DNA from: Chrysochromulina tobinii
Taxonomy: Eukaryota; Haptophyta; Prymnesiales; Chrysochromulinaceae
Direction: 5' to 3'
DNA: 43,614 nt
NCBI GenBank assembly: GCA_001275005.1
Contig: JWZX01003324.1
Location: 1-43,614, forward strand
Position numbers and translations under genes: made by a program. Positions 28,101-36,771 of the stretch are shown piece after piece (position 1 is the stretch's first letter; each line of letters begins with the position of its first letter). Under the pieces are notes generated by a model. The model did not search any database, was not told the origin of the DNA, and worked only from the letters and a program-made list of their open reading frames with translations.

Positions 28101-30258
28101 TCGTCGCGAGCGAGTGGTCGACGTACACGGCTGGATTGTACCCGCGCAGCCACTCCTTGCGCTCGTCGGCCTTTGACTTGGCAAAGGCGCGCTCGATGAG
28201 CTCGCTCGCTACCTCGCCTTCCCACTCGAAGGTGAGCTCGTGGCGAGGCAAGTCCGAAAAGTACTCCTTGGCCTCCTGCGAGGTCGAGGTGCCAAGCCCT
28301 TTGTAGTACTTGATCGTGTACGCCGATGCCGCGCCGCCGAGTGAGCGCCGCCACGCCTCGTACTCCATGAGCGTGAAGAAGGGCGTCGACTGCCGGTTGC
28401 GACTTACCTTGACGATGGGCGTGACGAACTCGCGCAAAAAGTCGCCCGAATGGAGCAGCGAGGGCCAGTACACATGCAGAAAGTTGATGATCAGACCCTT
28501 GATGTGCGAGCCGTCGTGGTCCTGGTCGGTCATGATCATCAGGTGGCCGTACCGAAGCGTCTTGCGCGACGCCGGGTCCGAGTAGTCCTTGCCCTGCTGC
28601 AGCCCGATGATCTGCTTGAGCTCGGAGATCTCCTTGTTGTTCATGATCGTTGAGTGCGGCGCGTCGCGCACGTTGAGGAGCTTGCCACGCAGCGGGAAGA
28701 CGCCATAGTAGTCGCGTCCGATGACCGCGAGCCCAGAGACCGCAAGCGCCTTGGCAGAGTCACCCTCGGTGATGATCAGCGTGCACATGTGCCCGTTCCG
28801 GCCGCCCGCCTCGTTGGCGTCGTCGAGCTTTGAGATGCCGGTCAGACGCGCCTTTTTCGCGCCGTCGGTTTTTTTGAGCTCCTTGTTCTGCTTCGACTGC
28901 GCGAAGGCGAGGATCGAGTCGATGACGCCGCAGCTCTGCACATCCTTGAAGAACTTGTCCGAGGGCGCGCACTTGGAGCCGAAGGCGCTCTGCTTGAGCG
29001 TCATGAACTCCTTCGTCTGCGAGTCGAAGGCGGGGTTCTCGATCTGGCAGTTGATGAAGAGCTTGAGGTGGTTCTTGACATGCATCGGCTTGAGCACCTT
29101 GTCCATCCCCTTGTGTTTCTTCTTGATGAACTCGAGCAGCCGGTCGACCACCTGCTCCGCAACGTGGTCAACGTGCTTGCCGCCCTTGGTCGTCGCGATC
29201 GAGTTGACGAAGCTGAATTGCTGGAAGCCGTCGTCACTGGGCGCGATCGCCACCTCCCACCGATCGGACACTCGCTCGAAGACTCGGGGCAGAGCGCCCG
29301 GAACAGATTTGGAGCCGAGAAACAGGTCGACGTAGTTGGAGAAACTCTTGACCGCGAGCTGCTTGCCGTTCAGGTGTACCTGAAGAGGGAGGCGATCAGC
29401 CGCACTCAGGGAGGCGGCCTGAGGCAATCATGAGCTACTTGCCGTGGATGCACTCAGAGTGGCGGCACTCACCTTGACGCGCGCGACGCCCGCCAGGTCG
29501 TAGGCACGCCGTTCGAAGAGCGCGCAGTGATCCTCATCGAGCTCCGACAGGCCGAACTTGGCGAGGTCGGGCGTCCACGTGATGCGTGTAAAGTCAGTCG
29601 CGCCCTCCTTCAGGTCAGTGATCGTCGGCTTGCCCACATCCTTCATGTTGTCCTTGAAGACCTGCCGGAAGAGCTTGCCGTTGGATGTGTCCGCCGTCTC
29701 GACGATGAACTCGGTCGAGAAGATGTTGGCGAGCTTGGCGCCGTAGCCGTTGCGACCGCCGGTGAGCTTCTTCTCGCCGTCGTTGAAGTTCGAGCCCGCG
29801 AGCAGATGGCCGAAGATGAGCGTCGGCACGTACACCTGATGCTCCTTGTGCATGACGATCGGAATGCCTTTGCCATCGTTTTCGACAGACAGGCGACCCT
29901 TATCGCGCTCGACCTTGATCTTGATGTACGTCTGCGAGTCATCGCGCACCTTGTTATCGGCTGCGTTGACCACGATCTCATCGAAGCACTTGTAAAGGCC
30001 CGGCACGTATGTAAGCTTGCGCACCTCCATGCGCTGCGTCTCAGCGTGGAGCACGTGCATCTCGGAGGTGACCGATTCGATGGAGCCGACGTACGTGTCC
30101 GGGCGCTGCAGGATGTGCTGGTGCTGCGTCAGCTTCTGATAAGTGTCCTCAATGGTCGCGTTGCCCGCTGGCGCTTTGGTCGCCGCCGGCGCAGCTGGGA
30201 CTGCCGGCGCATTGACTGAGAGCGTGTCGGCCGGTGCGAGCGCCTTCTTTGGAGGCAT
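25198..30258 (-). CDS. TOP2: DNA topoisomerase II, two exons
   Basis: Exons are 29473-30258 and 25198-29379, joined in phase 0 across a 93-nt intron; the protein is about 1655 residues from the ATG at 30258. It is the type IIA enzyme that passes one DNA duplex through another using ATP. Visible in order: GHKL ATPase domain (VVNAADNK, GGRNGYGAKLANIFS), TOPRIM domain (ITEGDSAKALA near residue 465; DQDHDGSHIKG), and the winged-helix domain with catalytic Tyr804 in PRYIFTKL after the YHHGEQS and GQFGTR motifs. The coiled-coil and C-gate region follows. The last 450 residues or so are a disordered Lys/Pro/acidic tail with internal repeats (PPSSLGDEDDEDEYVPAKK, PKPAPKPKAPPK) and Asp/Glu runs. Length and tail are typical of nuclear Top2. 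The intron interrupts the ATPase-transducer region at RVK|VHLNGK. Confidence 0.96.
25327..25790 (-). repeat. Coding repeats in the topoisomerase II tail
   Basis: Two units of about 80 codons, spaced about 240 nt, each contain an SKYV-D/E cluster, a VxAKKAP motif and a PKPAPKPKAPPK stretch. The bases around 25387-25425 and 25627-25665 are nearly identical. A GTC/GAC triplet run near 25338-25361 encodes eight Asp. Confidence 0.8.
29380..29472 (-). other. Topoisomerase II intron (repeat-bearing)
   Basis: A 93-nt intron, donor AAG|GTGAGT, acceptor CTCTTCAG|GTACAC, phase 0. It contains three CTGAGTGC/TGAGTGC units and CTGATCGCCTC, the same motif family as the introns of myosin, FAP and Arp8. Confidence 0.88.
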
Positions 30259-30626
30259 TGGGTTTCACGCGAGCGCAGAGCAGCAGCTGGAGGCGAGCTT
30301 GGCGGAAGGCCCTGCGTGCAATTGGGATGATGGTGAGGGAGTGCACAGGGAGGGCGCGGAAGGAGGGTCGCATAAACACCTTCTCAGTCTGAAGTGTTTG
30401 AGTGAGCGAGGCGCGAAGCCGCGTTCTCGTCTGACATCCAAGTCAAGTCAAGTTAAAAAGGAGGCCCCTAGGCACTCCCTAGGCTGCAGGGTGGGAAAAA
30501 TTAGCTTGCGTGCGTCGGTGGGTCTTTTACGGGCGTACGAGAAAACACATCACTTTGCCACGCCACACTGCAACATTGTTCCGCTTACATGGCTTCACGA
30601 CTACACAATGACATTGTTTCTGGCCT
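30259..30626. other. Intergenic region upstream of topoisomerase II
   Basis: About 370 bases between the Top2 start and the stop of the J-domain gene (both minus strand). It should hold the Top2 promoter. No recognisable element was found. The central part (about 30430-30470) is less GC-rich. Confidence 0.4.
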
Positions 30627-31784
30627 CTATCGGCTAAACAGCTCGAACATGCCAAAGGGCACGGGCGGCACCACCGACGCGGAGCTGCCATGGGTAGGCT
30701 CGAACATGCCGCCCAGGCCGATTTTGGTGGCCGCAAAATTGCGCATGACAGCTTCGCGTTCGGCCTGCCGACGATCTAAGACCGCGTGCTGGATCGAGTT
30801 CAACTGCCACGGGTTCGGGAACCACGACTCTTGTTCAACCTTGCGCTCAAAGGGTTGGCGAGTTGCGGTGGTGGTCGGCGCTCTCGGCGGGCCGGCGGGG
30901 GGCATCGGGTGCGGCGGAGGTGTCCGAACATCTCGTTTGACATCTCGTTCATCCTCGGACGCCTCGCTCGCTGAATCGTCGTCGTCCACCTCCCACGGCA
31001 GACCACCGCCGGTGCTCTCGGTCTCTTCGCCCAAGATATCGGCGGCCGAGGGCCACTTTGGCGAGGCAGGGCGAGACTCTTGCGCTTGCTGATCGGCCTT
31101 CCATTTCTGGAACTCGTCCTCGTGCAGCTCCTCGTCGGCAGATGGCCCCCACTCGGACTGGTGGTAACGCCGCAGCCGTGCCTGGAAGCGCTCCTTGTGC
31201 CTCTCCTGCTGCTTATCAGCCCACGACTTGCCTTGGTGCCGCTTGTGCTCGGCCTGTTTGGCTTTCAAGTTGGATTGGTATTCGCGACACTTTTCCATGT
31301 ACGCCTCGCGTCGCTCTCGCTCAATGCGGGCCTCATAGTTACTGCGACCCTCGGCCATGATCCGCCGCTCTGCCTGCTGCTTCTCCTTACGCGCCTTCTC
31401 CTCCGCCTCGCGCATGGCCTCCATCGCCTCCTTCTTCGCCGCCTGGCGCTCATTGTACTCCTTGGCCGCCGCCGCGCGCTCCTCCTCACGCCACTTTTGG
31501 ACATCGCGCCTCCGCGCCTCATACTCGCGCCTGCGCTGCTTCTGCTTGCGCTCAAGCGGGGTCGCTGCCTTCTCGACGCGAAGGCTCTCGTACGCCGATT
31601 GCACGCGCCGAAACGCCGTGCCATCGTCGCCAACCTTGTCTGGGTGATTTTTCAGCACCGCTTTCTTCCACGCAGCACGAATTTCATCAGGGGATGCATT
31701 GCGGGCGACCCCAAGCGTTGCGTAAGGGTCGACCGACGCGTCCGGGTTCTGCACAGGGGGAGTCCAGCCTTTGCGGGGCGCCAT
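30627..31784 (-). CDS. J-domain (DnaJ-like) co-chaperone with coiled coil
   Basis: A 385-residue single-exon protein from the first ATG at 31784; the frame is open to 31850 only through a GTG. An N-terminal J domain (about residues 18-72) shows DPYATLGVARNAS, the HPD tripeptide (47-49) that stimulates Hsp70 ATPase, and FRRVQSAYESL. A long highly charged Arg/Glu/Lys coiled coil (about 75-225), rich in RREYEARRRDVQKW-type heptads, follows. Then comes an acidic disordered part and a C-terminal segment with PNPWQLNSIQHAVLDRR. There is no Gly/Phe region, zinc finger or membrane segment, so this is a type III J protein, probably cytosolic or nuclear. The specific client is unknown. Confidence 0.85.
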   Translation of the reverse strand: MAPRKGWTPPVQNPDASVDPYATLGVARNASPDEIRAAWKKAVLKNHPDKVGDDGTAFRRVQSAYESLRVEKAATPLERKQKQRRREYEARRRDVQKWREEERAAAAKEYNERQAAKKEAMEAMREAEEKARKEKQQAERRIMAEGRSNYEARIERERREAYMEKCREYQSNLKAKQAEHKRHQGKSWADKQQERHKERFQARLRRYHQSEWGPSADEELHEDEFQKWKADQQAQESRPASPKWPSAADILGEETESTGGGLPWEVDDDDSASEASEDERDVKRDVRTPPPHPMPPAGPPRAPTTTATRQPFERKVEQESWFPNPWQLNSIQHAVLDRRQAEREAVMRNFAATKIGLGGMFEPTHGSSASVVPPVPFGMFELFSR

Positions 31785-32113
31785 TGGTGGTTGTTTTTTC
31801 TTGAAAAGATGTGCTCCGAGGCGCTTTCGCACGTGCGGAGTGGCTGGCACTCGGCTCTGGCAGGAGAGCGCGGGGTGCGGGTGCTCACGATCTTCGTTTC
31901 AAAAGCAAGTTTCGACTGTTTCGCGAAAGTTGGTGAGTAACGGCTTTTTGAACTTTACCTGTTTAACCTCGGGGTCAGTTTCCTGCACTGCCTGCACTGC
32001 CTGCACTCTCAAGGCCGCCCATCTTTGTTTCATGCGCGTTGTCGTGGTGTCGAGCGAGGCAGGAGGCCGATAGTGCGTCGGGCTTGCTGGTGCTGGAAGT
32101 CGGAGCGTCGCAG
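31785..32113. promoter_or_regulatory. Divergent intergenic interval with 9-bp tandem repeat
   Basis: About 330 bases between divergent starts. It contains three copies of cctgcactg (31982-32008). No core promoter motif was recognised. Confidence 0.4.
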
Positions 32114-32677
32114 ATGCCGCCCGCTCAGTCACCTTGCTCTATCGGCGCGGTCACCACTCGCCTTACCGTAACCGTGCCGCAAGGCATCAACGGCGGCGAC
32201 CTTGTGCGAGTGGCGGCGCCTGACGGCTCTTATCACAGCATTATGGTGCCAGGCGGGCTGGCATCGGGGCAGCAGTTCAGCGTCGAGCTTCTCGCGACCA
32301 GCAGCAGCTCGGCAGAGGTGCAAAAGCTGAGGGTGCGCTTGTAGACTGTGTGACCCTATCTGCCCAGTGAGTGTCTCTGGGGGCTGACCCGTGTGCCATG
32401 CCTTCGCAGCTCGAGCTGGATGCCGAGCGAGCGCTGCGGAGGGAGACGCAGCAAGAGGCCTTGCGTAACCGATCAGTATGTTATTGCCGCGCCCATGTTG
32501 ACGCGCCTGCCAGCGCCCATCGCCCATCGCCGCCCACCTTGCCGACCCTGCTCGGCGTTTCGTGCTTTGTAGGCGCTTGAGACGCTCCAGATCAAGCGCG
32601 CGGCGGATCATGCCTTCTTTCGGGACGTCATCAAGCGGCAGCGCAGATGCATCGAGGCGCTCGAGGAGCTGATGTAA
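32114..32677 (+). CDS. Small three-exon protein with VPxG-type motif
   Basis: Exons are 32114-32332, 32410-32475 and 32573-32677, all joined in phase 0; the protein is 129 residues. Donors are AGG|GTGCGC and TCA|GTATGT, and acceptors are TTCGCAG and TTTGTAG. Exon 1 encodes TVTVPQGINGGDLVRV, then APDG, then IMVPGGLASGQQFSVEL: two copies of a short beta motif (V-x-VP-x-G, then G-x-x-F/L-x-V) that I have seen repeatedly in algal and oomycete predicted proteins. Exons 2 and 3 encode a charged helix (LDAERALRRETQQEAL; IKRAADHAFFRDVIKRQ). The helix reads sensibly across both junctions, which supports the model. No targeting signal. Function unknown. Confidence 0.68.
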
Positions 32678-33185
32678 CGCATGGGCAAGAGCTTGCCGTC
32701 CGAGGTTTTTTTAGCGAGTGCTGTTAGTGTGGCTGCCCTGTCTCGGGGCCACAGTCTCGTCGCGTCGGCGCGTCGGGCCTCGGGCGCTGTCGCGCGCATC
32801 GCGTCCGCGTCGGGCACGTGTGAGGCACGTATCTCCTTTTGACAAAATTCGGTCACAGTACCAATCCGGCGCACAGGGGCGGATGTGACATCTAATGGGT
32901 CCCGTCTCCTCTCGACGCTGAGGGACATGCCCACGGCACCGATGCGTCATGTGATGCCGACGATGGATTAACGATGGATGCACACGCGGCAGCGCCGCGT
33001 GCGCCATCTTCGTAGACTGCGGGGGTGAGTAGACGCGATACCTGTAACACGGAGGTGGACTCCACAGTGCGCGCGCGCCGTCGCGCTTTCGCGCTCGCTC
33101 GCCATTAGCTCGCTCGTGCCGCACCCCCATCGCTCCGCCCCGCTCGACAGATGCTGCTGATGAAGTGATGAAGCTTGCTTGCTCA
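32678..33185. other. Intergenic region between convergent genes
   Basis: About 510 bases between the stop codons of the small three-exon gene and of the aminotransferase. No repeat, RNA gene or convincing coding sequence was seen. Confidence 0.4.
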
Positions 33186-34721
33186 TCAGCGGTCACCTTC
33201 GATCAGGTGATGCTTCGTCAACGCCTCGAGCCGATCGCATGCCTCACGGATGGTATCGTCGCTCTTGCAGAAGGCGAAGCGCACGTAGTTTGCGGCGAGG
33301 TGCTTATTAGGCGGGGAGAAGAAGGGCGAAGTGGGGATGGCAATGACGCCAGCCTCATACGCCAACCAGCGGCAAAGCGCCCAGTCGCGTGTCACCCCAT
33401 CCGGCGCGGCCGGCGTGCGCTCGTCGAGGTACTTCTGCGGAACTAATAGCCGCGACGTATCCCCCATTAAGAAGAAGCCGCCGTGTCCGACCATTGGCCT
33501 GATGCCTGCACGCTCGAGGCCGTCGGCGAGCAGCTTACGCTTCGAGCGGAAGAGCTCCTTGAGCCACTCATAGTAGTTCGCGTGCCCTTCGTAGGGATCG
33601 TCAGCGATCATGAGCGCCTTGGCGAGCGCATGCTGGATAGGCGCCGACACGCAGAACTGAACGAAGGGTAACAGCAGCTGGATGGGCTTGATCAGGCGTT
33701 CGGGGCCGACGCACCAGCCCGCCTGCCAGCCTGTGATCGAGAAGGTCTTACCCGCCGACGAGAGCGTCACCGTGCGTTCGAACATGCCCGGCAAGGCCGC
33801 GAAGTGAACGTGCTCCGCCGCCTCCGCGTACACCGTGTACTTGTACACCTCGTCCGAGATGACGAGCAGGTTCGGATGTCGCGCGACGATGGCGGCAATG
33901 CCAGTCATCACCTCCAGCGGGAATGCCGTGCCCGTCGGGTTGTGCGGCGAGTTGAGCAGCAGCAGCTTCGGCCGGCCTGTCTCGACCGCCTTTTCAAGAG
34001 CATCTAGGTCTATCGTCCATGTGGCGCGCGCCACGTCGACCGCGAGCGGCACGGGGCGCACCACGCCGCCGGCGAGCTTGATCTGGCCGTAGTACAGGTC
34101 AAAACACGGCTCGAGCAGCAGCACTTCGTCGCCCGGGTCGATGAGCGCCTGCAGCGTAAGGTAGAGCGCCTGCGACGCGCCGACGGTGATGGCAACCTCC
34201 TTCAGAGGGTCGATTTTACGATGTAGGTGGCTCGAGTAGCGTTTGCTGAGGACCTCGACGAGGGGCGGGTGGCCTGCGGGGCGAGTATACTGGTGCACGC
34301 CCTCGTCGAGCGCCGCATGGCCCTGGGCGACCACGAAGTCGGGCGGCTTCCAATCCGGGAAACCCTGCCCTAGGCTGACCGCACCCGTCTCGCGCGCAAT
34401 ATCTCCAAATTCGCTCCAGACGGTTGGCTTGTCGAGGCCATTGAGGCGCGCCGAGACCATCGGCAGCGGCGGCGGTGGCGGCGACGGCTCCGGCAGGAGT
34501 GGCAGCGGCGGCAAGGTGGGCACCACTGCTCGACGCAGCTCGTCGGGGCCCGGCGCAAGGCACACCTCGCTCGAAAGGCACACCTCGGCAGAGGGATCTG
34601 CGACCGCTGTCACGCATGCAGCCCGTGCGAGCAGCTGCGCGGTGGCACGCAGCGGCCCGCACGAAGCAACGCTCGTTTGCGCGAGCGCACAGCCGAGCAC
34701 GAGCTCAGTTGAGACGAGCAT
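33186..34721 (-). CDS. Class I aminotransferase, kynurenine/glutamine transaminase K type
   Basis: A 511-residue single-exon PLP enzyme with ATG at 34721. From about residue 90 it follows the kynurenine aminotransferase / cysteine-S-conjugate beta-lyase family: VWSEFGDIARETGAVSLGQGFPDW, HQYTRPAGHPPL, ITVGASQALYLTLQAL, NSPHNPTGTAF, ISDEVYKYTVY, and the PLP lysine Lys325 in SSAGKTFSITGWQAGW. Such enzymes transfer the amino group of kynurenine, glutamine or other amino acids to 2-oxo acids. The first 85 residues or so are extra: a mildly hydrophobic start, an Ala/Arg/Cys-rich stretch, then a Pro-rich linker. This suggests organelle targeting (mitochondrion or plastid), though it is not diagnostic. 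The gene is divergent from Npl4 with 181 bases between starts. Confidence 0.9.
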   Translation of the reverse strand: MLVSTELVLGCALAQTSVASCGPLRATAQLLARAACVTAVADPSAEVCLSSEVCLAPGPDELRRAVVPTLPPLPLLPEPSPPPPPLPMVSARLNGLDKPTVWSEFGDIARETGAVSLGQGFPDWKPPDFVVAQGHAALDEGVHQYTRPAGHPPLVEVLSKRYSSHLHRKIDPLKEVAITVGASQALYLTLQALIDPGDEVLLLEPCFDLYYGQIKLAGGVVRPVPLAVDVARATWTIDLDALEKAVETGRPKLLLLNSPHNPTGTAFPLEVMTGIAAIVARHPNLLVISDEVYKYTVYAEAAEHVHFAALPGMFERTVTLSSAGKTFSITGWQAGWCVGPERLIKPIQLLLPFVQFCVSAPIQHALAKALMIADDPYEGHANYYEWLKELFRSKRKLLADGLERAGIRPMVGHGGFFLMGDTSRLLVPQKYLDERTPAAPDGVTRDWALCRWLAYEAGVIAIPTSPFFSPPNKHLAANYVRFAFCKSDDTIREACDRLEALTKHHLIEGDR

Positions 34722-34902
34722 GGCTGGAGGTGCGGGCTGGGAATGTCAGTGGTAAGTTCTTGTTATTCGGTTGGCACGAAGCCTACTAAACGGGTGTTGG
34801 AGTGCGCGCGGCGCCCATTTTTAGCAGTGCTTTCTCACTCACACCCACTATGGTTCCACTCCGCGCTCGATCTCGCTGATTTCCTAATTCACATCGCCTC
34901 CA
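34722..34902. promoter_or_regulatory. Divergent promoter interval (aminotransferase / Npl4)
   Basis: 181 bases lie between two divergent ATGs, so both promoters must lie here. No TATA box was recognised. Confidence 0.45.
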
Positions 34903-36432
34903 ATGGCGCTCGGCGTCGTGCTGCTGCAAGTCACGTTGCTCACGAGCGTGGTACTCGACCCGCGCGTGCCGCGGCCGGCTGCACAGCGGCCTCTTCCACT
35001 GCTTCGCTTCGTGGGCGGCGACGACGGCTCGTCGCCCATCACCATACGCGTGCGCACACGTGACGGCCCCAAGCGCGCCACGCTGCCGAGCGCAGACGCG
35101 ACGCTGGCCGACCTGGAGAAGGCGCTGCGGCAGGAGCACCGGCTGCCCGTGCAGCCTGGCCAGCTCTGCCGTGCGCCGGCCGGCGCCGAGCCTCTGAGCG
35201 AGGCCGATGGCGCGCGCAGCCTCCGAGAGCTCGGCATTGTCCACGGCGCAATGCTCCACCTGACGGCAGCCGCGTCAGCGCCGCCACCGCCCACGTCAGA
35301 CGCATCGACGACGTCCACCGGTGCCGCACGCAGCCGGCGCCGGAAGCACACGACGATGGCCAACTTTGAGGCGGAGCGCTCCCAGTATGAGGTGGTGCTC
35401 GACACCCCGAAGCCCGCGAGCTGCTCGTACGTCGCCGTCGAGCGCCAGGCGGCCAAGCGCTTCTCGGATTACCTGCTCGATCTCGAGTTCGAGACGCGCC
35501 GGGTCGCGCTGCTCTTTGGACGCTGGGAGCGCGCCACCAGCCCCGACGGCAAGGGCGGCGTGCACGTTGATGTGGTCTATGAGCCTCCGCAGACGTGCAG
35601 CCCCACGGAAGTGAGCATCGATGACGACGCGGCGGGTACAGATGAGCTCATGCGCGCGCACGCGATCGCAAAGGGACTCGGGCTGAGCCTCGTAGGCGTC
35701 GCCTATGCTCACCCGCCGCGCTTCCATGCCATGGAGGCGCTCGAGCTCGCCTTCCTCGCCCGGCAGCGCGCGAAAGCCATCGAAGCTGACGTGGCCGCCG
35801 CACAGCTCTTCGTGGGGATGAGATTTCGACCGGTGTACGATGATGAGCCGCTCGATGCAGATGTGACGGCGGAGGTCTATCAGCCCACCGAGCAGCTGTG
35901 CCAGCTCGTCCTCGAGCGCGACGTCGTGCGCAACGGCGGTGTCCTTGAGGGCAGCGGCCAGCTACGCCTTGACGCAGCCAGCAAGTTAGTGTTCAAAATC
36001 GGCGCGCAGACGCAGCCGACGGCGGACGCATCGTACTTCTTTGCACGTGTCCACGACCTCGCCAAGCCGTACGCGCCGCCCGCCGCCGGCGCGCTGCGCT
36101 GCGCCTTCCCGGCCGCCAACCGGGGCGCACCACTTCGTAAGTTCCACCTGCGCACCTTCCTTGTGAAGCAGCGCGAGGCCGGCGTGCCATTCGAAAGCAC
36201 GATACGCGACTTCCAGCTCCTGCTGCATGCGAGCACGTTGCTGCCGCGCGAGGTGCTCGAGCGCACGTGCGCCGCCCTCGCCGGGACTGGGACTACGCAG
36301 ACGGTGCGCGAGAAGCGTGCCGCCGCGCTCGAAGAGGTCGAGCGACTGCTCTGTCAGGCTGCTGGGTTGGACGTTGCCGCCGCCGGCGGCGGCGCACAAG
36401 CGAACGCCGTGAGCAAGACGAAGCGTAAGTAG
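34903..36432 (+). CDS. NPL4: Npl4-like protein with N-terminal leader (candidate SELMA component)
   Basis: A 509-residue single-exon protein with ATG at 34903. Npl4 with Ufd1 recruits ubiquitinated proteins to the AAA ATPase Cdc48. A ubiquitin-like domain (about residues 45-122, ITIRVRTRDGPKRATL) is followed by a Pro/Ser linker and the MPN-like Npl4 core (about 155-470): RRVALLFGRW, VHVDVVYEPPQ, GLGLSLVGVAYAHP and the late LRTFLVKQREAG part. Two departures stand out. A hydrophobic leader (MALGVVLLQVTLLTSVVLD, then PRVPRPAAQR) precedes the point where cytosolic Npl4 normally starts. The Cys/His residues of the Npl4 zinc finger are missing, with a shortened linker in their place. A signal peptide without Phe at +1 fits the periplastid compartment, where the ERAD-derived import machine SELMA works. 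That location is inferred. Confidence 0.82.
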   Translation: MALGVVLLQVTLLTSVVLDPRVPRPAAQRPLPLLRFVGGDDGSSPITIRVRTRDGPKRATLPSADATLADLEKALRQEHRLPVQPGQLCRAPAGAEPLSEADGARSLRELGIVHGAMLHLTAAASAPPPPTSDASTTSTGAARSRRRKHTTMANFEAERSQYEVVLDTPKPASCSYVAVERQAAKRFSDYLLDLEFETRRVALLFGRWERATSPDGKGGVHVDVVYEPPQTCSPTEVSIDDDAAGTDELMRAHAIAKGLGLSLVGVAYAHPPRFHAMEALELAFLARQRAKAIEADVAAAQLFVGMRFRPVYDDEPLDADVTAEVYQPTEQLCQLVLERDVVRNGGVLEGSGQLRLDAASKLVFKIGAQTQPTADASYFFARVHDLAKPYAPPAAGALRCAFPAANRGAPLRKFHLRTFLVKQREAGVPFESTIRDFQLLLHASTLLPREVLERTCAALAGTGTTQTVREKRAAALEEVERLLCQAAGLDVAAAGGGAQANAVSKTKRK

Positions 36433-36771
36433 GAAGTTCCATGTTCCACTGACCGGGGGTCCATCGTCCAACCAAGAACCTATACCGCGCGCACGCAGGA
36501 GCAGTTCGACCCGCGCTGCCCACCGCATTGGCCCATCAATTGGCCCACCGTGCACGCCCGCGGGTGCCGCTGCCGGGCCCTTCTTGTATCACTCTCCGTT
36601 AAGCCACGCAACACTTCACACCGCGGGGGGCCAGGCTGAGGTCCCCCTCTTGTTGAAGCCCCCCCCATCTCACAATAGTACGATTATCTCTGGACACTGC
36701 GACACTTCGTCGCTCGTGCTTCGCTGCGACGGGCTTGCTTGGCGCGTGCGGTGGCCACAGCGGCCCACAAG
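36433..36771. other. Intergenic region upstream of the Yak1-like gene
   Basis: About 340 bases between the Npl4 stop and the first supported Yak1 ATG. It contains the Yak1 promoter and possibly 5' UTR, and a C-run (36659-36665). A further 5' exon cannot be excluded because Yak1 N-termini are not conserved. Confidence 0.4.

Noticed and set aside
29428-29472. C-terminal extension of topoisomerase exon 1 (VSAATLSAS...)
   Set aside because: It is the start of the intron: the GTGAGT donor follows RVK, and joining to VHLNGK restores the conserved family sequence.
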